Part shown: positions 10,714 to 24,718 of the stretch, piece after piece
How the letters are laid out: each line of letters starts with the position of its first letter
Position numbering within the stretch: the stretch's first letter is position 1
NCBI GenBank assembly: GCA_013822395.1
Contig: PNKK01000001.1
Location: 117,667 to 181,666 of the forward strand
Direction of reading: 5' to 3'
Origin: Anaerolinea sp.
GTDB taxonomy: Bacteria > Chloroflexota > Limnocylindria > Limnocylindrales > CSP1-4
Length of the DNA: 64,000 nucleotides
Notes under the pieces: model-generated
Databases searched by the model: none
What the model saw: the letters and a program-made list of their open reading frames with translations, nothing else
Told to the model about the DNA's origin: nothing
Position numbers and translations under genes: made by a program

Positions 10714-10714
<1 letters not shown>
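8510..10714 (-). CDS. Alpha-galactosidase, glycoside hydrolase family 36
   Basis: A 734-residue GH36 enzyme that releases alpha-linked galactose from melibiose, raffinose-type oligosaccharides or galactomannan side chains. The order is an N-terminal beta-supersandwich, a catalytic barrel and a C-terminal beta-sheet domain. Visible motifs are LDDGWFGERDSD (359-370), the nucleophile Asp in VKWDMNRN (D471), ESCAGGGGRFD (517-527) and the acid/base Asp in WTSDDTD (about 541-542). No signal peptide is seen, so it acts on imported oligosaccharide. The ATG at 10714 shares one base with the beta-galactosidase stop (TGATG), so it is last in the operon binding protein-permease-permease-beta-gal-alpha-gal. 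Confidence 0.95.
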
Positions 10715-15664
<4,950 letters not shown>

Positions 15665-15687
15665 GGGTCTCGATCGATGTCAGCGAC

Positions 15688-17073
15688 TCACTGCGGCGGC
15701 AGGGAGTCGTAGAAGGACTGGATCGTTCCGAGGTAGGTGTCCAGGTTCAGGTTCGGGTCGTTCAGGAAGGTCTGCAGGAAGCCCTGCATGCCGTTCGGGC
15801 CGGCGAAGTCCGGCCGCGTGTCACGGTCCAGGAATTGGGCGATGGCGCCCGACTTGCCGATGATCTCGGCCATCTTCTGCTGGAACGGCGTGTAGCCGCT
15901 CGTGTCGGCGTCCTTGGCCGCGGCCACGTTGTTCGGGCTGGCCTTCAGGAACTCGAGCTGCGCCGGACCGGTGGCCACGCACTCGAGGAGCGCTTTGGCG
16001 CCGTCCAGGTTCTTCGGCGACTTGCTGATCATCAGTCCGTCGATCGGCGCGTCGATGGCGTTCTCGCTGTCCCACTGGTTCCCGAGGACGGGGAACGGGA
16101 AGAAGTCGAGATCGTCGCGGATGGCCGGGTCGGTCGCCTGCTCACCCGCGAAGGTCCCAAGGAAGTACATCCCGGCTTCCTTGTTGATCATCGACTGGGC
16201 GCCCTCCTGCCAGGTCCGCCCGAGGGCGTTCGGCTGGGTGTAGGGGAGCAGCTCCTTCCAGAGGTTGAAGACATCCTTCACCCGCGAGTCGGTCCATTTC
16301 TCCTTGCCGGCCATGAGGTCGACGTGGAACTGGTAGCCGTTCTGGCGCATGTTGAGGATATCGAACGTGCCCATCGCCGGCCAGCCGTCCTTGTCGGCGA
16401 AGGCAAGCGGGATGAGCCCGTCGGCCTGCATCTTGGTGGCGAGGGTCTTGAACTCCGCCCAGGTCGTCGGGATGGTGTAGCCCTTGTCCGCGAAGAGGCT
16501 CTTCCGGTAGATCACGACCCACGGGTAGTTGTACATCGGGATGAAGTACTGCTCCCCGTCGTCGCCGGTCGAAGCCTGCTTGAAGGCATCGGAGTAGTTG
16601 CTCCCGACCTTCGCCCAGACGTCCGAGATCGGCGTCGCCAGGCCCTGGCCGGCGAAGAACCGCATGCGGTAGCCCGCGAACCAGGTGAACACGTCGTCCG
16701 GCGTGCCCTGCAGATAGGAGTTGATGCTGTCCTGGAAGGCGCCGTGCTCGACCGTATTGATCTTCGGCGTGGCGGTCGTCTGGGTGGCGCAGTAGTTGAG
16801 CATGGCCGCGAAGGCGTCCTTCGGGACCTGATCCGAGTAGTTCGACCCGACCGTGACCTCGCCGAGGGACGGGGCCTCCGTCGGGGCGGCCGAGGCGGCG
16901 GGTTCGCTGGCTGCGGGTTCAGTCGCCGGCGCCTGGGATGCGCCGCCGCCACACGCGGCCGCGATGAGCAGCAGGGTGCTGCCGAGAGCGAGAATCCGGG
17001 CCAGGAACGACCGGCGCGGGGTGCGCGCATCGGCCGGGTCCCCTGGCCCCCGCGACATGCTGAGATCTCCCAT
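15688..17073 (-). CDS. Extracellular sugar-binding lipoprotein of the ABC importer
   Basis: A 461-residue family-1 solute-binding protein. The ATG at 17073 is favoured because GGAGGAGA lies at 17083-17090, 9 nt upstream. Residues 1-45 form a signal peptide with twin arginines (TPRRSF) and a lipobox ending ...LLLIAAAC, where the cysteine is the predicted lipidation site, followed by a Gly/Ser/Ala/Pro/Glu linker. The mature part shows the two-lobed family-1 pattern, with PMYNYPWVVIYRKSLFADKG around residues 190-210. It captures oligosaccharide outside the membrane and delivers it to the MalFG-type channel. The ligand is probably a galactoside by context. Confidence 0.93.
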   Translation of the reverse strand: MGDLSMSRGPGDPADARTPRRSFLARILALGSTLLLIAAACGGGASQAPATEPAASEPAASAAPTEAPSLGEVTVGSNYSDQVPKDAFAAMLNYCATQTTATPKINTVEHGAFQDSINSYLQGTPDDVFTWFAGYRMRFFAGQGLATPISDVWAKVGSNYSDAFKQASTGDDGEQYFIPMYNYPWVVIYRKSLFADKGYTIPTTWAEFKTLATKMQADGLIPLAFADKDGWPAMGTFDILNMRQNGYQFHVDLMAGKEKWTDSRVKDVFNLWKELLPYTQPNALGRTWQEGAQSMINKEAGMYFLGTFAGEQATDPAIRDDLDFFPFPVLGNQWDSENAIDAPIDGLMISKSPKNLDGAKALLECVATGPAQLEFLKASPNNVAAAKDADTSGYTPFQQKMAEIIGKSGAIAQFLDRDTRPDFAGPNGMQGFLQTFLNDPNLNLDTYLGTIQSFYDSLPPQ

Positions 17074-17147
17074 CGAAGCGGCTCTCCTCCAACTGGTGGT
17101 CGCCACGGGTCGGCATGGACGCACACAAACCGACATGACCAAACATC

Positions 17148-17176
17148 AGTGTGGGCATCCCGGAGGGGCATGTCAA
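17148..17176 (-). promoter_or_regulatory. Sigma-70-type promoter of the galactoside operon
   Basis: Reading the minus strand, a perfect TTGACA -35 (17171-17176) is followed after 17 bp by CACACT (17148-17153). Transcription would start near 17141, giving a leader of about 68 nt before the ATG at 17073. The AT-richer segment just downstream (17125-17147, containing TTTGGTCATGTCGG) is a candidate site for the divergently encoded DeoR regulator. Confidence 0.55.
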
Positions 17177-17289
17177 GCCAATTTCTCACATCTGGCGGCG
17201 AATTCGGGGATCACGCGTTGACTTTTGCGCGATGCTGCGCGAACCTCTTGTGGCCAACCACCACCCGACGTCGGAGGACCCGCAAGCCC

Positions 17290-18120
17290 GTGCTCGCGCG
17301 ACAACGCCAGACCTACATCCTGGAGCGCGTCCGGGAGGACGGCGCCGTGCGGGTCGCCGATCTGGCGCGCGACCTTGGTGTCTCCGACATGACGGTCCGG
17401 CGGGATCTCGAGCTCCTCCACGGGCAGGGTCTCCTCGAGAAGGTTCACGGGGGTGCCACGGTTACCACGGGGAGCTCGCTGTTCGAGCCCGGCTTCGTCG
17501 TCAAGTCCGAGCTGCAGCTCGCGGAGAAGGCGGCGATCGCCTCGGCCGCGGCCGAGCTCGTGACGCCGGGCATGGCGATCGTCCTTTCGGCCGGCACGAC
17601 CACGTTCGCGCTGGCGCGCCGCCTGATCGACGTCGAGGGCCTGACGGTGGTCACGAACTCCGTCCCGGTGGCGGACGTGCTCTACCGCCAGGGTCGCCCC
17701 GACCAGACCATCATCGTCACCGGCGGCGTCAGAACGCCCAGCGACGCCCTGGTCGGGCCGTTCGCGGTCTCCGCCCTGCGGACGATCCACGTCGACCTCG
17801 TGTTCATGGGAGTGCACGGCATGGATCCCCACTCGGGGTTCACCACGCCGAATCTCCTCGAGGCGGAGACGAACCGCGCCCTCGTGGAGTCGGGCCGCCG
17901 GCTGGTGGTCGTCGCCGACCACACGAAATGGGGCGTGATCGGGATCAGCTCGATCGCGCGCCTGGACCAGGCGGATGTGCTCATCACGGACACGGGCCTG
18001 GGTGCCGACGCGCGAGCCGCCCTCGCGCGCGAGGTGCGCGAGCTGACGGTCGTTGAGCCGAGCGCCGGTGCCCAGACGGCGGGGGCGACCGACCTCGCCG
18101 TCATTCCCGCGGCGCGATGA
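17290..18120 (+). CDS. DeoR-family transcriptional regulator of the galactoside genes
   Basis: A 276-residue sugar-responsive repressor. The N-terminal winged helix-turn-helix contains VADLARDLGVSDMTVRRDL (residues 20-38) followed by the wing GLLEKVHGGA (43-52). The C-terminal DeoRC domain binds a sugar phosphate and shows LSAGTTTF (about 98-105), TNSVPVADVL and DHTKWGVIG. The start is GTG at 17290. It is divergent from the importer operon and its stop overlaps galT by 4 nt (ATGA). By gene order it should control both the importer/hydrolase operon and its own galTM operon, probably lifted by galactose-1-phosphate or a related phosphate. Confidence 0.93.
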   Translation: MLARQRQTYILERVREDGAVRVADLARDLGVSDMTVRRDLELLHGQGLLEKVHGGATVTTGSSLFEPGFVVKSELQLAEKAAIASAAAELVTPGMAIVLSAGTTTFALARRLIDVEGLTVVTNSVPVADVLYRQGRPDQTIIVTGGVRTPSDALVGPFAVSALRTIHVDLVFMGVHGMDPHSGFTTPNLLEAETNRALVESGRRLVVVADHTKWGVIGISSIARLDQADVLITDTGLGADARAALAREVRELTVVEPSAGAQTAGATDLAVIPAAR

Positions 18121-19220
18121 ACGCCGCCGGGGACCGTTCCGACCCCGTGTTCGGCCGGCTTCGAGGCGAGCCGCACCGCCGCTTCAACCCGCTGCTCGAT
18201 GAATGGGTCCTCGTGTCGGCTGGCCGGACCCACCGCCCGTGGCAGGGTCGGAGGGAGCCGTCCGCCAGCGACGTGCTGCCGCCCTACGACCCAGGCTGCT
18301 ATCTCTGCCCGGGCAATGTCCGTGCGAACGGCGAGCGGAACCCGACCTACGACGCGACGTATGTCTTCACCAACGATTTTTCGGCGCTCCGGCCCGGCAC
18401 CACGACCGAGCGGATCGAGGACGGCCTCCTTCGCGCCGAGGGCGAGGAAGGCGCCTGCCACGTCCTGTGCTTCAGTCCGCGTCACGACCTGACACTCGCC
18501 CTGATGCCGCCCGATGCCGTCCGTCGCGTGGTGGACGTCTGGGCGGACGAGACGGCCGAGCTCGGTCGGCGCTACCGATGGATTCAGGTGTTCGAAAACC
18601 GCGGCGAGATCATGGGCGCGTCCAACCCGCATCCACACGGGCAGATCTGGGCCGGGTCGGCGCTCCCGCGCGACGCTGCCAAGGAGGACGCGGCGCAGCG
18701 CCAGTACCGTGAGCGGATTGGTCGGCGGCTGCTGCTGGACTACGCTGGGCAGGAGGAGGGTGGACCGCGGGCGGTTGAGGAGAACGACGATTGGCTGGTG
18801 GTCGTGCCGTTCTGGGCGGCCTGGCCCTACGAGGCGCTCCTGGTGGCCCGGCAGCCGGTGACGCGACTGCCCGCCCTGGGCAACGCCCAGCGGGACGGAC
18901 TGGCCGACATCCTGGTCCGGCTGCTGACCCGCTACGACAACCTCTTCGGGCTGTCGTTCCCGTACTCGATGGGCTGGCATCAGGCGCCCTTCGGCGACGG
19001 TGGGGACAGCCACTGGCAGCTCCACGCCCACTTCCTTCCGCCGCTCCTTCGGGCCAACGTCCGTAAGTTCATGGTCGGTTACGAGCTGCTCGCGGAGACC
19101 CAGCGCGACCTGACCCCGGAGCGGGCGGCCGCGGAGATGCGTGCCGCGTCCCGGACGCACCGGGCCGCCGACGATGGGTGGCCTGCCACGGACGAGTCCG
19201 TCCCGGCCACGGCAGGCTGA
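18117..19220 (+). CDS. galT: Galactose-1-phosphate uridylyltransferase
   Basis: Second Leloir enzyme: exchanges UMP between UDP-glucose and galactose-1-phosphate. The 367-residue product has the N-terminal substrate segment RFNPLLDEWVLVSAGRTHRP (residues 22-41), the zinc-site cysteines in CYLCPGN (about 61-67) and the catalytic triplet in SNPHPHGQIW (His-Pro-His at about 172-174), the second histidine being the uridylylated nucleophile. The C-terminal half has SMGWHQAPF and HAHFLPP. It is translationally coupled to deoR upstream and followed by galM after 15 nt. Confidence 0.96.
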   Translation: MNAAGDRSDPVFGRLRGEPHRRFNPLLDEWVLVSAGRTHRPWQGRREPSASDVLPPYDPGCYLCPGNVRANGERNPTYDATYVFTNDFSALRPGTTTERIEDGLLRAEGEEGACHVLCFSPRHDLTLALMPPDAVRRVVDVWADETAELGRRYRWIQVFENRGEIMGASNPHPHGQIWAGSALPRDAAKEDAAQRQYRERIGRRLLLDYAGQEEGGPRAVEENDDWLVVVPFWAAWPYEALLVARQPVTRLPALGNAQRDGLADILVRLLTRYDNLFGLSFPYSMGWHQAPFGDGGDSHWQLHAHFLPPLLRANVRKFMVGYELLAETQRDLTPERAAAEMRAASRTHRAADDGWPATDESVPATAG

Positions 19221-19235
19221 CCCCAGGCGGCCGGC

Positions 19236-20102
19236 ATGACCAGCTCGATCGATCTGCGCTCTGGGGCTGTCGTCGTGCGGGTGGAGCCTTCCCGTGGCGG
19301 CCGCGCCTCGAGCGTCCGCGTGCACGACCACGAGCTCCTGGTCGGTCAGGGCACACCCGGCGACGACCCGCGCACGTGGGGCAGCTACCTCATGGCTCCC
19401 TGGGTCGGCCGGATGGACGGGGCACGGTTCCCATTCGGCGGCCGCGAGCACCGGTTCATCGCGGACTTCGGGCCGCACGCGATCCACGGACTCGTCCTGG
19501 ACCGGCCGTGGATCGTGGATGCCGCGGACGGCCGGAGCGTGACGATGCGCATCGAGCTGGGCCCCCTGGGATGGCCGTTCGGGGGCTCGGCCGTCCAGCG
19601 GATCCGGGTCTGGCCGGACCGCGTCCGGTTCTCGGCGTGGGTGACGGCTGATGAGCCCGCGCCGGTCGCGCTCGGCTGGCACCCATGGTTCCGGCGCGGC
19701 GAATCCGGGCCGGACACCGTCATCGTGGAGGCCGCCGAGATTCTGCAGACACGGCCAGACCTGGTCGCGACCGGCCTGCGGTTGCCGGTGGACGCGACGA
19801 CGGATCTGCGCCCGGACCAGCTCATCGGCAGCCGCCGCCTCGACCACACATACGTCCATCCAACGGCTCCCGTCACGTTGCACGTGCCACCGCTCACCGT
19901 GCGCCTCGAGTGGTCCCGGCAGGTCGACTCGGTCCATGTCTACACGCCGGAGCGCGCGATCTGCATCGAACCCATGACCGCCTGGCCCAACGCCGCGAAC
20001 CTCGCGGCCGCCGGCGTTCGCGGGACCGGCCTCACCTATGTCGGCGCTCGAGGACGCCTCGCCGCGTGGATGACCTGGCGCTGGGAGCTGAACACGCACT
20101 GA
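19236..20102 (+). CDS. galM: Aldose 1-epimerase (mutarotase family)
   Basis: A 288-residue beta-supersandwich protein that interconverts alpha and beta anomers of free hexoses, feeding alpha-galactose to GalK. Recognisable segments are PSRGGRASSVRVHDHELLVG at the N-terminus, IHGLVLDRPW around residue 86 (family His), GWHPWFRR near 147 (second family His) and ICIEPMTAWPNA (245-256), which holds the catalytic-base Glu. It lies 15 nt after galT in the same operon. The overall family is certain; a strict galactose specificity is inferred from context. Confidence 0.9.
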   Translation: MTSSIDLRSGAVVVRVEPSRGGRASSVRVHDHELLVGQGTPGDDPRTWGSYLMAPWVGRMDGARFPFGGREHRFIADFGPHAIHGLVLDRPWIVDAADGRSVTMRIELGPLGWPFGGSAVQRIRVWPDRVRFSAWVTADEPAPVALGWHPWFRRGESGPDTVIVEAAEILQTRPDLVATGLRLPVDATTDLRPDQLIGSRRLDHTYVHPTAPVTLHVPPLTVRLEWSRQVDSVHVYTPERAICIEPMTAWPNAANLAAAGVRGTGLTYVGARGRLAAWMTWRWELNTH

Positions 20103-20147
20103 CGCCCCGCCCGGGCCCGGCACGCTACGATCCGCGCGGGAGGTGCG

Positions 20148-21587
20148 ATGCAGCGCTGGGGCGGTCGGTTCACGGGCGGGACGGACGAGCGGGTGATCGA
20201 TTTCACTCGCTCGATCGAGATCGACGCCGCCCTGGCGGCGGACGACATCGAGGGCTCGATCGCCCACGTGCGCGGCCTCGGCCGCGCCGGGGTGCTCACC
20301 GCGGACGAGGTGGCTGCGCTCGTCGCCGGCCTCGAAGGGTTGGCGATCGACCTCGAGGCCGGGCGGATCGACTGGGATCCGGCCCTCGAGGACGTCCACA
20401 TGAACCTCGAGGCGGCGCTCGAGGCACGGATCGGGCCGGTCGCGCGCAAGCTCCACACCGGCCGGTCGCGGAACGACCAGGTCACCACGGATCTCCGACT
20501 CTGGACGCGCCGGGCGATCGACCGGCTGGACGCCGCGATCCTGGAGATGGAGCGCGCGCTCGTGGGACTCGCCGAGCGCGAGGGCGAGGCGATCCTCCCG
20601 GGCACGACCCACATCCAGCCGGCTCAGCCCGTTCTGTTCGCGCACCATCTCCTCGCCTACGTCGAGATGCTCGAGCGCGACCGGGGCCGGCTCGCCGACG
20701 CGCGGCGCCGGCTCAACGTCTCGCCGCTGGGTTCGGGTGCGCTCGCCGGCGCCGGCTACCCACTGGATCGCGAGGCAACCGCCGCCGACCTCGGGTTCGA
20801 GGGCGTGACGGCGAACTCGATGGATGCCGTGTCTGATCGCGATTTCGTCGTCGAGGTCCTGGCGGCCGTCGCGCTGGCGATGGTCCACCTGTCCCGGTTC
20901 GCCGAGGAGATCACCTGGTGGTCCAACCCCGTGTTCGGCTTCGTCCGGGTGGCGGACGCCTTCTCCACCGGCAGCTCGATGATGCCGAACAAGCGGAATC
21001 CCGATCCCGCCGAGCTGGTCCGCGGGCGCGCCGCGCGGACGATCGGGGCCCTCACCACGATGCTCGGGATCCTCAAGGGCCTGCCGCTCGCGTACCAGCG
21101 CGACCTCCAGGAGGACAAGCCGCCGTTGTTCGGGGCGGTCGGGGTGCTCGAAGGGTCGCTCGGCGTCATGACCGGGCTCGTTGAGACGCTGTCCGTTGAT
21201 GCCGCCCGGATGCGCACCGCGGTCGATGAGGGGTTCACGACCGCGACCGCAGTGGCCGACACGCTGGTGCGTCGCGGCGTCGCCTTCCGGAGCGCCCATC
21301 ACGTGGTCGGCGCGCTCGTGGCGGCGGCGGAGGCCCGCGGGGTCGGACTCGACGCGGTCACGGACGTCGAGGTGGCCGCCGCGCTCCGAGCCTCAGACGA
21401 CGAGGTCGCTCGGAGTCTGGCGGACGAGCCCGGGGCGGGGGAGGCGCTGCGCGGGTCCGCCTCGATCGACGCCGCCCTCGCTCTTGCGGATGTCATCGGC
21501 GGGACGGCACCCGTTCGGGTGCGAGCCGCGCTCGAGGCCGCGAGGGATCGCCTGGGTGCCGCTGGCGCTCCCGCAGCGCGCAGATGA
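20148..21587 (+). CDS. argH: Argininosuccinate lyase
   Basis: Last step of arginine synthesis: splits argininosuccinate into arginine and fumarate. The 479-residue product of the fumarase/aspartase superfamily has the N-terminal family start RWGGRFTGGTDERVIDFTRS, the TGRSRNDQVTTD segment (about residues 104-115), TTHIQPAQP (149-157) and the superfamily signature SSMMPNKRNPD (about 276-286) with the catalytic serine loop. A strong GGGAGGTG at 20138-20145 precedes the ATG, and TACGAT at 20126-20131 could be a -10. It sits apart from the argCJBRG block at 34.6-39.9 kb. No ARG-box-like palindrome was seen here. Confidence 0.97.
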   Translation: MQRWGGRFTGGTDERVIDFTRSIEIDAALAADDIEGSIAHVRGLGRAGVLTADEVAALVAGLEGLAIDLEAGRIDWDPALEDVHMNLEAALEARIGPVARKLHTGRSRNDQVTTDLRLWTRRAIDRLDAAILEMERALVGLAEREGEAILPGTTHIQPAQPVLFAHHLLAYVEMLERDRGRLADARRRLNVSPLGSGALAGAGYPLDREATAADLGFEGVTANSMDAVSDRDFVVEVLAAVALAMVHLSRFAEEITWWSNPVFGFVRVADAFSTGSSMMPNKRNPDPAELVRGRAARTIGALTTMLGILKGLPLAYQRDLQEDKPPLFGAVGVLEGSLGVMTGLVETLSVDAARMRTAVDEGFTTATAVADTLVRRGVAFRSAHHVVGALVAAAEARGVGLDAVTDVEVAAALRASDDEVARSLADEPGAGEALRGSASIDAALALADVIGGTAPVRVRAALEAARDRLGAAGAPAARR

Positions 21588-21703
21588 AGCTCAGCCCAGC
21601 GGCGCTCGCCGCCGGGGGGCCACGGCGAGCTTCCAGGGATCGACCCAGGCGGTATCGACCTCGAACGAGCGACCCGGTCGGGACGTGACCGGTGCATGAA
21701 CAA

Positions 21704-21738
21704 GCGCTGCCGGGCTCCGGATCCGAGCCCGGCAGCGC
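21704..21738 (-). terminator. Perfect 14-bp hairpin between argH and the sugar operon
   Basis: GCGCTGCCGGGCTC (21704-21717) and its exact reverse complement (21725-21738) enclose a 7-nt loop CGGATCC. The hairpin lies 19 nt beyond the stop of the binding-protein gene, and on that strand it is followed by TTGTT. It is also between two converging genes, so it may stop transcription from both sides. Confidence 0.75.
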
Positions 21739-21757
21739 CATGGCGGCCCGGCCGGTG

Positions 21758-22753
21758 TCAGCAGCCGGACTTGTAGACGTACTTCGCGACGGCCGGGTCG
21801 TCGATGTTGTCCGCGGTGACGATCAGCGACTCGGTCGCGATGCTCTGGGTGACGGTCTTGCCGGACAGTGCCGCCGCCGCCTGCTCGATGCCCTGGAAGC
21901 CGATGTCGTAGGGCTTCTGCGCTACGAGGGCCTGGACGTCGCCGGCCTTGAGCTGCTTGATCTGGTCCGGGCCTGCGTCGAAGCCGACGACCTTGACAAC
22001 CCCGCCCTTGCCGGCCGAGCGGACGCCCGCCGCGGTCCCCTGGGCCGAGAACAGGTTGGTCGCGAAGACGCCGATGAGATCCGGGCTGCGCTGCAGCTCA
22101 GCCTGGATGATCGTGGCGGCCTCCTGCGGCGAGTTATGTGAGTACTGCGTGGGCCCGGCGAGCGTGAAGTTCGTGAATCTCGTCTTCACGGCCTCCTCGA
22201 AGCCGGCGACGCGTGCGTCCACCGACGAGACCCCGGGATCGGTGGAGATGACGAGCACCTTCCCGGTGGCCCCGCCAGTCAGCTCGTTGAGGGCCTCAGC
22301 GGCCTTCGCGCCGCCGAGCTTGTTGTCCGTTGCGATGCGGGAGACGCCGATGCTCGGGTCGTCGACCGTGGTGTCGACGAGGATCACTTTGGCCCCCGCG
22401 TCCTGGATCTTCTTCAGCGGGTTCGCCGACGCGATGACATCGTTCGGGGCGACGAGCAGCGCCGCTGGCTTGCTCGCGGCGACCGCGTCGAGCAGCGGGT
22501 TCTGCAGCGTGGCGTCGAACTTGTCGGGGCCCTGTACCTGCAGGTCGATGCTCAGCTGCGTGGCCTTCTCCCGCGCTCCGCACTCCATGGAGACGTAGAA
22601 CGGGTCGCCCTTGACGCCGACCATGAGCACGATCTTCTGGCCCGCGACGCCGTCGCCGGGTGTCGATCCGGCCGGCGCCTGGCCGCTGCACGCCGTGACC
22701 AGCAGGAGGCCGGCTATGAGGGTTGCTCTGCGTGCCGCTTGCACTCGCTTCAT
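21758..22753 (-). CDS. Sugar-binding lipoprotein, RbsB-like (Peripla_BP_4)
   Basis: A 331-residue periplasmic-binding-protein type I component of a CUT2 importer. The ATG at 22753 is preceded by GAGGAGGAAC. A signal peptide ends at a lipobox (LLLVTAC), giving an anchored lipoprotein. The body follows the ribose-binding pattern: PFYVSMECGAREKA near residue 55, AVAASKPAALLVAPND around 105, VILVDTTVDDP around 140 and a C-terminal DIGFQGIEQAAAALSGK. It is the last gene of the eight-gene operon, behind the permease after a 115-bp gap. The ligand is unknown; relatives bind free pentoses, hexoses or polyols. Confidence 0.93.
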   Translation of the reverse strand: MKRVQAARRATLIAGLLLVTACSGQAPAGSTPGDGVAGQKIVLMVGVKGDPFYVSMECGAREKATQLSIDLQVQGPDKFDATLQNPLLDAVAASKPAALLVAPNDVIASANPLKKIQDAGAKVILVDTTVDDPSIGVSRIATDNKLGGAKAAEALNELTGGATGKVLVISTDPGVSSVDARVAGFEEAVKTRFTNFTLAGPTQYSHNSPQEAATIIQAELQRSPDLIGVFATNLFSAQGTAAGVRSAGKGGVVKVVGFDAGPDQIKQLKAGDVQALVAQKPYDIGFQGIEQAAAALSGKTVTQSIATESLIVTADNIDDPAVAKYVYKSGC

Positions 22754-22868
22754 CCTTGTTCCTCCTCGACGAGATCGGGTAAGTAAGGCCGAAACTTGTC
22801 GACGCTGTTGCCGCACCTCCTTCGGCGGGGGTCGCCATGACAGGGACCCTCTGTGTCTGAACCTGTTG

Positions 22869-23930
22869 CTAGCCACGATCCCGTGAGCGACGGCGCAGCT
22901 GGTCGAACCAGACTGCCGCGATGAGGACGAATCCGACGGCGACGTCCTGCCAGTAGGGCTGAACGCCCGTGATGATGAATCCGTTCTTGAGGACAGCCGG
23001 GATCCAGACTCCGATGAGGGTCCCGATGATTGAGCCCACGCCGCCGAACAAGCTGGTGCCGCCGAGGGCGACCGCCGTGATCGCCTGGAGGTTGGCCGTC
23101 GAGAAACCGCCGATGCTCGTGGTGCTGAAGTAGGAGAGGGACAAGAACCCGGCCAAGCCGGACGCGACGCCGCCCAGGACATAGACCTTGAGCAGGTGGC
23201 GCTCGACGTTGATGCCGACCCGGCGCGCCGCCTCGGGGTTGGAACCGATCGCGTAGGTATGGCGACCGAACACCGACAGGTGGAGCAGCACGAACCCAGC
23301 GATGACCACGACGAGCGCGATGGGGATGAGGTTCGGGATGCCCGCGATCAGCGCGCCGTTCCCCACCGGGTCGAGCGCATAGGTCGCACTGTTGACCCCG
23401 TCTTGCAGGATCAGTGCCACGCCGAGCCCGGCACCGAGTGTGCCGAGTGTGGCCAGGAGGGGCGGAACGCGGAGGTAGGCGACAACGACGCCGTTGATGA
23501 GTCCGATGATCAGGCCACCCAGCAGCGCGGCCGTGACGGCAACCAACACAGAGAGTGCCGTCGTCTGGTTCGCTGTGGCGTCGAACGCGGTGGTCCCTTC
23601 TCCGAGGGGCAAAAGCTTCAGGGCCTGGACGGCGAAGACCTGGCCGAGCACGATCCCGCTGGGGATCGAGAGGTCCACCCCGGCGGTGATGATGACGAAT
23701 GTCGTCCCGACGCTGACGACGGTCAGGATGGCCACGTTCTGCGCCAGCTGCACGAAGTTGCTGCCTTGGGTGAACAGGCCCGGCGCGAGCGCCGAGAAGG
23801 CGAGGATGATCACCGCCAGCGCACCGAACGTCACCATCGTCGGGTTGGCCAGCACCGCGCGGGCGATCGACCGGCGCGTCCGAGCGTCCCCGCCGTTGTC
23901 CACGGGCTCCGGCGCCATAGCGGTGCTCAT
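22869..23930 (-). CDS. Sugar ABC importer permease, RbsC/BPD_transp_2 family
   Basis: A 353-residue permease with eight to ten helices. The family segment SVGTTFVIITAGVDLSIPSG (about residues 76-95) is the diagnostic RbsC motif. A second one, VALGGTSLFGGVGSIIGTLIG (about 290-310), is the conserved GG-rich loop near the end. It forms the homodimeric channel of the CUT2 importer together with the ATPase whose stop overlaps this ATG by 4 nt and the binding protein downstream. Confidence 0.95.
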   Translation of the reverse strand: MSTAMAPEPVDNGGDARTRRSIARAVLANPTMVTFGALAVIILAFSALAPGLFTQGSNFVQLAQNVAILTVVSVGTTFVIITAGVDLSIPSGIVLGQVFAVQALKLLPLGEGTTAFDATANQTTALSVLVAVTAALLGGLIIGLINGVVVAYLRVPPLLATLGTLGAGLGVALILQDGVNSATYALDPVGNGALIAGIPNLIPIALVVVIAGFVLLHLSVFGRHTYAIGSNPEAARRVGINVERHLLKVYVLGGVASGLAGFLSLSYFSTTSIGGFSTANLQAITAVALGGTSLFGGVGSIIGTLIGVWIPAVLKNGFIITGVQPYWQDVAVGFVLIAAVWFDQLRRRSRDRG

Positions 23931-24718
23931 GTGGGTTCATCGTTTGTGTAAGCGCCCGAGATGGCGGCGATCAGCCGATCGACGTCGGCCTCACCCCTTC
24001 CGAACCGTGCGACACGCCGACCCAGTCGGAGCACCTCGATCCGGTCAGCGACCTGCAGGACCTGCGGCAGGTTGTGGGCAATGAAGATGACCGCGAGGCC
24101 CTTGTCGCGGATGCGCTCGATCAGCTCGAGAACCTTGGCGGTCTGGATGACCCCGAGGGCCGCGGTCGGCTCGTCCATGATGATCACCCGACTGGCCCAC
24201 ATCGCCGATCGAGCAATCGCGACGCCCTGCTTCTGCCCGCCGGAGAACGACGCGACGGGGACTCGCATGTCCTGTACGAGGCCGACCCCGAGCTCGACGA
24301 AGGCGTTCCTCGTCCGCCGCCGCATCTCCGCGTGGTCGTGCAGGAAGCGCATCCGGCGAAGCTCACGACCGAGGAACACGTTGGCGGCCGCGTCGAGGTC
24401 GGGCACGAGCGCGAGGTCCTGGTAGACGGTCTCGATGCCCCGTCGCTTGGCGTCCAGCGGGTCGGTGAAATGCACGGGCTCGCCGTCGACGCGGACCTCG
24501 CCCTCGTCGGGGGGAATGACGCCGGCCAGCACCTTGATCAGCGTGGACTTGCCAGCGCCGTTGTCACCGACGAGGGCGGTGACCTGGCCGGGGAAGGCCT
24601 CGAACGATGCTCCGCGTAACGCCCGGACGTGGCCGAAGCTCTTCGTCACGCCGTGCGCACTCACGGCAGGGATGGCAGCCGCCATGGCCGTCCCGACGTC
24701 TGTTGCTGCCGCGGTCAT
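23927..24718 (-). CDS. Sugar ABC importer ATPase, single-domain CUT2 type
   Basis: A 263-residue nucleotide-binding subunit. Walker A GDNGAGKST (about residues 52-60), Q-loop region ETVYQDLALVPDL, ABC signature FSGGQKQGVAIARS (about 152-165) and Walker B VIIMDEPTAALG (about 171-182) are intact. Unlike RbsA/MglA, which fuse two ATPase domains, this is one domain of the FrcA sort, so it should work as a homodimer. Both ends overlap neighbours by 4 nt (aldolase upstream, permease downstream). Confidence 0.95.
   Translation of the reverse strand: MTAAATDVGTAMAAAIPAVSAHGVTKSFGHVRALRGASFEAFPGQVTALVGDNGAGKSTLIKVLAGVIPPDEGEVRVDGEPVHFTDPLDAKRRGIETVYQDLALVPDLDAAANVFLGRELRRMRFLHDHAEMRRRTRNAFVELGVGLVQDMRVPVASFSGGQKQGVAIARSAMWASRVIIMDEPTAALGVIQTAKVLELIERIRDKGLAVIFIAHNLPQVLQVADRIEVLRLGRRVARFGRGEADVDRLIAAISGAYTNDEPT

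Noticed and set aside
17682..21302. 1206-codon open frame on the minus strand
   Set aside because: It is antisense to deoR, galT, galM and argH, all confidently identified; no motifs are present in it.
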